From: Nitrospirota bacterium | GTDB lineage: Bacteria; Nitrospirota; Nitrospiria; Nitrospirales; Nitrospiraceae | Assembly: GCA_020028595.1 (NCBI GenBank) | Contig: JAIBHQ010000054.1 | Span: 1 to 6,587 of the forward strand | Direction: 5' to 3' | DNA: 6,587 nt | Part shown: piece after piece, positions 1 through 6,587 of the stretch | Numbering within the stretch: the stretch's first letter is position 1 | Layout of the letters: the number at the start of each line of letters is the position of its first letter | Notes under the pieces: generated by a model | The model's database searches: none | What the model was told of the DNA's origin: nothing | Seen by the model: the letters and a program-made list of their open reading frames with translations, nothing else | Program-made: the position numbers and the translations under genes

Positions 1-21
1 TCAGAGAGGCGGAAAAATGTT

Positions 22-67
22 CCTGACACCTGTATTCCACTGAAATAAACAATACAAGGTGCTGAGG
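22..67. repeat. Imperfect hairpin in the left intergenic region
   Basis: Positions 27-36 (CACCTGTATT) pair with 51-61 (AATACA, a bulged A, then GGTG) around a 14-base loop, and CCT at 22-24 can extend the stem by pairing with AGG at 65-67. No reading frame here looks like a recognisable protein. One plus-strand frame open from the left edge stops at 40-42 and could be the very end of a gene outside the window, but 13 codons are too few to tell. On the minus strand the segment reads GGTGTCAGGAAC followed by a short T run. From memory, that resembles sequence found near REP-associated tyrosine transposases (RAYTs), but this is not verified. Confidence 0.4.
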
Positions 68-86
68 ATACGGTGAGCGAAGCGCG

Positions 87-136
87 AAAGGGGACAGGCC
101 TATCAGCGGCCTGTCCCCTTTCCAGTTTTTTGTTTT
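87..136 (+). terminator. Strong rho-independent terminator, rightward
   Basis: A perfect 14-bp stem (87-100 with 108-121) closes a 7-base loop, TATCAGC. After a short CCAG spacer come T runs at 126-131 and 133-136. Stem, loop and T tract are those of an intrinsic terminator for a plus-strand transcript entering from the left, so a rightward gene probably ends just outside the window. On the minus strand the stem ends in only three Ts, so it would be at best a weak terminator for gcvP. The stem core GGGGACAGGCC is also a sequence I associate with dispersed intergenic repeats, so the hairpin may be part of a repeat. Confidence 0.7.
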
Positions 137-156
137 GGACTGGCTGTCGAGCGGCG

Positions 157-238
157 GGTCGGTCTGCCTTCGACTGCGCGCATCGAGCGAGCACCGTCTG
201 CGCGTGCGCGCTCTGCGAGCAAGGAAGGCAGACCGATC
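157..238. repeat. Inverted repeat downstream of gcvP
   Basis: Positions 159-171 (TCGGTCTGCCTTC) are the exact reverse complement of 224-236. The pairing extends to 157/238 with one G-T. The arms enclose about 52 bases of GC-rich sequence. The arms lie 62 bases or more beyond the gcvP stop and have no T tract on either strand, so this is not a standard terminator. It could stabilise the 3' end of the gcvP message or be a REP-like repeat. Confidence 0.5.
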
Positions 239-275
239 GCCGCACTCGCACTTTATCGCGCGCGTTGCGCGAGCA
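175..275. repeat. Three imperfect direct repeats (CGCGC plus GCGAGCA)
   Basis: The core GCGAGCA occurs at 187-193, 215-221 and 269-275. Each is preceded by an alternating CG block: TGCGCGC at 175-181 and 205-211, CGCGCGC at 257-263. The gaps are 5, 3 and 5 bases. The first two copies lie in the loop of the 157-238 inverted repeat and the third lies outside it. No coding potential is apparent. They are probably low-complexity or REP-like intergenic DNA. Confidence 0.35.
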
Positions 276-299
276 AGGGGATTGACCAGACCGCAGGGA

Positions 300-3206
<2,907 letters not shown>

Positions 3207-3211
3207 TCAAG

Positions 3212-3217
3212 CTCTCC
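3212..3217 (-). promoter_or_regulatory. gcvP ribosome binding site
   Basis: On the minus strand GGAGAG stands five bases before the ATG at 3206, a normal Shine-Dalgarno distance. It supports this start for gcvP. Confidence 0.7.
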
Positions 3218-3317
3218 AGGACGATTAGGCGAGGCGCGTACCCCTCAATTTTGCACACCCCGGCGCGTCCGCGCAAGGGTGTTTCTCGGCCCTTGCCTCG
3301 CTCGCCCCGCATACGCC

Positions 3318-3337
3318 ATGATGACGGAAGTCATGAT
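3318..3337. promoter_or_regulatory. Dyad in front of the flavoprotein gene, possible operator
   Basis: ATGAC (3321-3325) and GTCAT (3330-3334) are inverted around GGAA. The symmetry continues with AT at 3318-3319 and 3336-3337, broken by one G on each side. The dyad ends 21 bases before the flavoprotein ATG. Two 5-bp half-sites split by 4 bp have the same geometry as an FNR/CRP-family site, but the bases are not the FNR consensus. A weak promoter-like pair (TTGCCT at 3293-3298, CATGAT at 3317-3322, 18-bp spacer) overlaps it. The dyad is visible; the operator role is inference. Confidence 0.25.
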
Positions 3338-3358
3338 ACGTATTCCCTTCTCTGTGGC

Positions 3359-5014
3359 ATGAAAATCCACGATCTGCTCATCGTCGGCGCCGGGCTGGCC
3401 GGCATGCGGGCGGCGCTGGCGGCGCCCGCGCAGCTTGATGTTGCGCTCATCTCCAAAGTCCATCCGGTCCGCAGCCACTCGGTGGCCGCGCAGGGCGGCA
3501 TCAACGCCGCGCTCGGCGAGAGCGATTCCTGGGAAGCCCATGCCTTTGACACGACGAAAGGCGGCCAGTACCTGGGCGATCAGGATGCCATCGAGGCCAT
3601 GTGCCGGGAGGCGCCGGACGATATTCTGGAGCTGGAACGCATGGGCGTGATTTTCAGCCGGGACGAACGAGGCCGCATCGCGCAGCGTCCCTTCGGCGGG
3701 GCCGGGTTCCCCCGCGCCTGTTATGCCGCCGACCGGACCGGCCACGCGATCCTGCACACGATGTACGAGCAACTCATGAAGCGCGGCTGCCACGTATACG
3801 AGGAATGGTACGTGATGTCGCTCATCATGGAAGAGGGGATCTGCCGCGGCGTCATCGCCTGGGATATCGTGCACGGCGGCCTGCACGCGATCGGTGCCAA
3901 AGCGGTGGTCCTGGCGACGGGCGGCAGCGGCCGCGCGTTTCTCACCAGCACCAACGCGGTGATCAACACCGGCGACGGCATGGCCCTGGCCTACCGGGTC
4001 GGGGCGCCGCTTGAGGACATGGAGTTCGTGCAGTTCCATCCCACGACGCTCAAGGACACCGGCATTCTCATTACCGAGGGTGCGCGCGGCGAGGGGGCGT
4101 ACCTGCTCAATACGCTGGGCGAGCGGTTCATGAAAAAATACGCGCCTGAGCAGATGGAGTTGGCGACCCGCTCGACGGTGTCGCTGGCGATCGGGCAGGA
4201 AATCCTGGAAGGGCGTGGAGTAGACGGCTGCGTGCTGCTGGACCTTCGGCATTTGGGTCGGCAGCGGATTCTCGAGCGTCTGCCTCAGATTCGCCAGCTG
4301 TCGGTGGAGTTTGCCGGCGTAGACCCGGTCGAATCACCGATTCCAATCAGACCCGGCGCGCACTATCAAATGGGCGGGGTCAAAACGACCATCTGGGGCG
4401 AGACGCCGGTGCCCGGTCTCTACGCGGCCGGGGAGTGCGCCTGCGTGAGCGTGCACGGAGCCAACCGGCTGGGCGGCAATTCACTGCTGGAGACGATTGT
4501 CTTCGGCCGGCGGGCCGGCCAGCGGGCGTCCGACTATAGTGCGACGGTCCAGCCGCGTGCCCTGTCTGATGCGGCGTTCAGGCGCGAAGAAGCGCATCTC
4601 CGGCAATTGATGGACAATGACGGGCCGGAGCGGGCCTGGCAGGTGCGCGACGACCTGGGAAAAATCATGAGCCTGAACCTGGGCATTTTCAGGACTCAAC
4701 AGTCCATGACCGATGCATTAAAGGAGATCCGCACGCTGCGGCTCCGTGGAGAATCAGTACGGCTTCAGGACAAGGGAAAAATTTTCAACACCGATTTGAT
4801 CCAGGCCTTTGAATTAAATTGCCTCGTCGAGATTGCAGAAACCATCGTGGCCGGCGCGCTTGCGCGCGAGGAAAGCCGTGGCGCGCACTACCGGTCTGAT
4901 TTTCCAAAGCGCGACGATGGTAAATGGCTCAAGCACACGCGGGCCACGAAGACCCCCGACGGCCCGCAGCTTTCCTACGCTCCGGTCACGATCACGAAGT
5001 TTCCGCCGAAGTAA
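3359..5014 (+). CDS. Succinate dehydrogenase/fumarate reductase flavoprotein subunit
   Basis: This is the FAD subunit that interconverts succinate and fumarate, normally bound to an iron-sulfur subunit and a membrane anchor on the cytoplasmic face. The 551 residues open with the dinucleotide-binding fold (IVGAGLAG, 8-15). The [10 protein letters not shown] stretch puts the histidine for covalent FAD attachment at H40. Active-site motifs are complete: QFHPTTL (H227), TEGARGEG (R243), HYQMGGV (H335) and [12 protein letters not shown] (R370). The C-terminus has the family stretch [15 protein letters not shown]. The ATG at 3359 places the FAD fold at once after the start; earlier in-frame codons would run into gcvP. 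No clear Shine-Dalgarno precedes it. The protein is somewhat shorter than E. coli SdhA (588) or FrdA (602). No B, C or D subunit is adjacent. Sequence alone does not settle sdhA versus frdA, so I give no symbol. Confidence 0.95.
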   Translation: MKIHDLLIVGAGLAGMRAALAAPAQLDVALISKVHPVRSHSVAAQGGINAALGESDSWEAHAFDTTKGGQYLGDQDAIEAMCREAPDDILELERMGVIFSRDERGRIAQRPFGGAGFPRACYAADRTGHAILHTMYEQLMKRGCHVYEEWYVMSLIMEEGICRGVIAWDIVHGGLHAIGAKAVVLATGGSGRAFLTSTNAVINTGDGMALAYRVGAPLEDMEFVQFHPTTLKDTGILITEGARGEGAYLLNTLGERFMKKYAPEQMELATRSTVSLAIGQEILEGRGVDGCVLLDLRHLGRQRILERLPQIRQLSVEFAGVDPVESPIPIRPGAHYQMGGVKTTIWGETPVPGLYAAGECACVSVHGANRLGGNSLLETIVFGRRAGQRASDYSATVQPRALSDAAFRREEAHLRQLMDNDGPERAWQVRDDLGKIMSLNLGIFRTQQSMTDALKEIRTLRLRGESVRLQDKGKIFNTDLIQAFELNCLVEIAETIVAGALAREESRGAHYRSDFPKRDDGKWLKHTRATKTPDGPQLSYAPVTITKFPPK

Positions 5015-5023
5015 AGACGATGA

Positions 5024-6397
5024 TCAGCGGTGCAGGACGGCAGGTGCGCGACGAGGAACGGTGGGAACCGACGAGGGACTGTCCACGATGTGGCCAACGA
5101 GGTCATAGGTTGTGGCGTCGGTTATTTTTACTTTTACAAGCTCTCCCGGTTTCGCCACGCCGTCGTTGATATAGACGACGCCGTCGATTTCAGGCGCGAG
5201 ACCTTCATGGCGGGCTTCCAGCAGATGTTCCGTCTCTTCTGGCGCGCCATCCACCAGCACTTCGAGCGTGCGCCCGATCAGCGCGCGGCCTTTCGCCAGC
5301 GCAATCGGCTCCTGAACCGCCAGCAGTTCGTTCTGCCGTTCCTGCATCAGCTCCCGATCCACTTTGCCGTCCATCTGTTCAGCCGGCACCCCTTCCTCGT
5401 CAGAATAAAGAAAGGCGGCCATACGGTCGAAGGCCATCTCCTCGACGTAGGCCTTGAGTTCGCTGAACGCTTCGTCTGTTTCGCCGGGGAATCCGACGAT
5501 GAAAGCCGTGCGGAAGGTCAGACCGGGAATCCGTGAGCGGAACTTCTCGACCAGCGCCGTGATATCGGCTTTGCCGCCCAGCCGGTGCATGCGCTTGAGC
5601 ATGGCGTCGTTGATGTGCTGGAAGGGCATGTCGATGTACTTCGCGAGGGTTTCCTCGCCGGCATAGAGAGCGATCAACTCGTCCGTGACCTGCTGCGGAT
5701 ACAGATAGAAGGGGCGAATCCAGCGCAGGCCTTTGACTTTCACGAGTTGTTTCAATAACGCCGTGAATCCCTGCCGGATGCCCAGATCCACGCCGTAGTT
5801 GACCGTATCCTGAGAAATCAGATTGAGTTCCTTCACGCCCTCGGCGGCCAGCTGCCTGGCTTCCGCTACGATGGATTCGATCGGGCGGCTGCGCTGCTTG
5901 CCGCGCATGATGGGAATGGCACAGAAGGCGCAGTTCCGGTTGCAGCCCTCGGCGATTTTCACGTAGGCCGAATGGGAATGGCCCAGACGAATGCGCGGGG
6001 CCATCTCGTCATACAAATACGGCGGCTGGCTGATGAAGACACGCTGGTGGCGCTTTTTCGGCTGTAGGAGCTTTTTGCAGATGTCGGCGATCTTACCGAT
6101 CTCGCCCGTACCAACCACGCCGTCCAGTTCGGGCAGCTCCTTGAGCAAGTCACCCTGGTAGCGTTGCGCCAGGCAGCCGGCCGCGATCAGCACCTTGCAG
6201 GAGCCGGACTTTTTCAGTTCGCCATGTTCGATGATCGTATTGATGGATTCCTGCTTGGCCTCTTCGATGAAGCCGCAGGTGTTGATGATGACGACCTCGG
6301 CCTTGTCTGGGTCTGCCGACAGTTCGAAACCGTTGGCAGCCAGGGTGCCGAGCATGATCTCGGCGTCCACCTGGTTCTTCGTGCAGCCCAGGTTCAC
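5024..6397 (-). CDS. rimO: Ribosomal protein S12 methylthiotransferase RimO
   Basis: RimO is a cytoplasmic radical-SAM enzyme that adds a methylthio group to a conserved aspartate of ribosomal protein S12. From the GTG start (457 aa), the N-terminal methylthiotransferase domain shows its three cluster cysteines at C5 (LGCTKNQVD), C41 (NTCGF) and C75 (AAGCLAQRY). The radical-SAM motif CNRNCAFC gives C152, C156 and C159. The C-terminal TRAM domain (about 380-438) contains EIDGVVYINDG, and a Pro/Arg-rich tail of about 19 residues follows. NTCGFIEEAKQES, ISQDTVNYGVD and FIVGFPGETDEAF favour RimO over MiaB. The start is uncertain: in-frame codons just upstream encode TTLGFV, matching the usual GFV-LGC start of the family, but no ATG, GTG or TTG lies between GTG 6397 and the in-frame stop at 6494-6496. 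No Shine-Dalgarno precedes the GTG. The gene converges on the flavoprotein gene with 9 bases between stops. Confidence 0.95.
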   Translation of the reverse strand: MNLGCTKNQVDAEIMLGTLAANGFELSADPDKAEVVIINTCGFIEEAKQESINTIIEHGELKKSGSCKVLIAAGCLAQRYQGDLLKELPELDGVVGTGEIGKIADICKKLLQPKKRHQRVFISQPPYLYDEMAPRIRLGHSHSAYVKIAEGCNRNCAFCAIPIMRGKQRSRPIESIVAEARQLAAEGVKELNLISQDTVNYGVDLGIRQGFTALLKQLVKVKGLRWIRPFYLYPQQVTDELIALYAGEETLAKYIDMPFQHINDAMLKRMHRLGGKADITALVEKFRSRIPGLTFRTAFIVGFPGETDEAFSELKAYVEEMAFDRMAAFLYSDEEGVPAEQMDGKVDRELMQERQNELLAVQEPIALAKGRALIGRTLEVLVDGAPEETEHLLEARHEGLAPEIDGVVYINDGVAKPGELVKVKITDATTYDLVGHIVDSPSSVPTVPRRAPAVLHR

Positions 6398-6417
6398 GAA
6401 GCCGAGCGTCGTGAGGC

Positions 6418-6447
6418 AGTCTACGGGACGCTTTGAAAGACTGTCAA
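6418..6447 (-). promoter_or_regulatory. Candidate rimO promoter
   Basis: On the minus strand a perfect -35 (TTGACA, 6447-6442) is followed after 18 bp by TAGACT (6423-6418), which matches four of six -10 positions. Transcription would start near 6411, only about 14 bases before the GTG at 6397. That would give a very short leader with no Shine-Dalgarno. This is pattern matching only. Confidence 0.4.
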
Positions 6448-6450
6448 ACG

Positions 6451-6472
6451 AGCGGGCTCTTAACAGCCCGCT
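6451..6472. promoter_or_regulatory. Near-perfect 22-bp dyad between two divergent promoters
   Basis: AGCGGGCT (6451-6458) and AGCCCGCT (6465-6472) are exact inverted arms. The centre CTTAAC contains the symmetric TTAA, so 20 of 22 positions obey the symmetry. It begins three bases from the candidate rimO -35 and overlaps the first base of the rightward candidate -35. Neither strand has a proper T tract after it, although the minus strand reads CGTTTG. It could be a shared operator, a weak terminator or attenuator, or a dispersed palindromic repeat. Confidence 0.45.
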
Positions 6473-6500
6473 TGATTCGGTCCGTCCGTTCCCTTACAGT
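6472..6500 (+). promoter_or_regulatory. Candidate promoter for the rightward gene at 6554
   Basis: TTGATT (6472-6477) and TACAGT (6495-6500) each match four of six consensus positions and are separated by an optimal 17 bp. Transcription would start near 6507, giving a leader of about 47 bases made largely of the heptamer repeat. Confidence 0.35.
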
Positions 6501-6509
6501 TTCTTCAAC

Positions 6510-6537
6510 ATTTCACTTTTCACTTCTCACTTTTCAC
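6510..6537 (+). repeat. Heptamer tandem repeat, four copies of a TTTTCAC type
   Basis: Four consecutive 7-base units read ATTTCAC, TTTTCAC, TTCTCAC and TTTTCAC. The preceding bases (TTCAAC) look like a decayed further unit. The block is C/T-rich, unlike the surrounding coding DNA, and ends 16 bases before the ATG at 6554, just ahead of its ribosome binding site. Confidence 0.7.
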
Positions 6538-6544
6538 TTCCGCC

Positions 6545-6549
6545 GGAGG
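6545..6549 (+). promoter_or_regulatory. Ribosome binding site of the gene at 6554
   Basis: GGAGG lies four bases before the ATG at 6554. The spacing is slightly short, but the match is full-strength and is the main reason to accept this start. Confidence 0.6.
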
Positions 6550-6553
6550 CGGT

Positions 6554-6587
6554 ATGATTCGCGCGTTTCAAGGCGTTCTGCCAGTGG
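6554..6587 (+). CDS. Start of a truncated gene, possibly gamma-class carbonic anhydrase-like
   Basis: An ATG behind GGAGG opens a frame that runs off the window edge after 11 codons (MIRAFQGVLPV). Many gamma-class carbonic anhydrase/left-handed beta-helix proteins begin with a similar stretch (Met-Ile, a few residues, Phe-x-Gly, then Pro and a His-Pro-x-Ala-Phe motif). The resemblance is suggestive, but 11 residues cannot prove a family. It is divergent from rimO and seems to have its own promoter. The existence of a gene start is more certain than its identity. Confidence 0.4.
   Translation, partial: MIRAFQGVLPV

Noticed and set aside
3207..3358. Glycine riboswitch in the gcvP leader
   Set aside because: Reading the minus strand, I could not find the conserved glycine aptamer core or a tandem arrangement; a covariance-model search would settle it.
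3245..4252. Minus-strand open frame of 335 codons opposite the flavoprotein gene
   Set aside because: The opposite strand encodes an unmistakable flavoprotein here. The antisense frame is rich in Arg, Ala and His with no domain signature.
5030..5536. Plus-strand open frame of 168 codons opposite rimO
   Set aside because: It is a shadow of rimO codons with no ribosome binding site or recognised motif.
6195..6557. Plus-strand open frame of 120 codons crossing the rimO start and the intergenic region
   Set aside because: It is mostly antisense to rimO, and its end runs through the hairpin and heptamer repeat. It is better explained as a chance frame.

Overview
This window looks like a piece of the chromosome of a free-living, high-GC bacterium carrying ordinary housekeeping genes. 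Third codon positions are rich in G and C. The gene set and the feel of the intergenic DNA remind me of Nitrospira and relatives, but that is an impression and nothing here proves it. I see no complete mobile element, CRISPR array, tRNA or rRNA, and no new multi-gene system.

Layout: (1) Positions 1-299 hold no gene I can support. They contain an imperfect hairpin, a strong rho-independent terminator pointing rightwards, and a set of inverted and direct GC-rich repeats that resemble REP-type intergenic DNA. (2) Positions 300-3206, minus strand: a full-length single-chain glycine decarboxylase (P-protein, gcvP). (3) Positions 3207-3358: a 152-bp divergent control region with a gcvP ribosome binding site and a small dyad in front of the next gene. 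(4) Positions 3359-5014, plus strand: the flavoprotein subunit of succinate dehydrogenase/fumarate reductase, with no partner subunits beside it. (5) Positions 5024-6397, minus strand: RimO, the radical-SAM methylthiotransferase of ribosomal protein S12. It converges on the flavoprotein gene with only 9 bases between the stop codons. (6) Positions 6398-6553: a second divergent control region. It holds two candidate promoters facing away from each other, a near-perfect 22-bp dyad between them, and a heptamer repeat. (7) From 6554, plus strand: the first 11 codons of a further gene, possibly a gamma-class carbonic anhydrase-like protein.

The genes do not form one pathway or operon; every neighbouring pair is divergent or convergent. 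GcvP feeds one-carbon metabolism. The flavoprotein interconverts succinate and fumarate, in the oxidative or the reductive TCA cycle. RimO modifies the ribosome. The points most worth a second look are the rimO start, where conserved residues are encoded upstream of the first usable start codon, the dyad between the two divergent promoters, and the repeat-rich DNA at both ends of the window.
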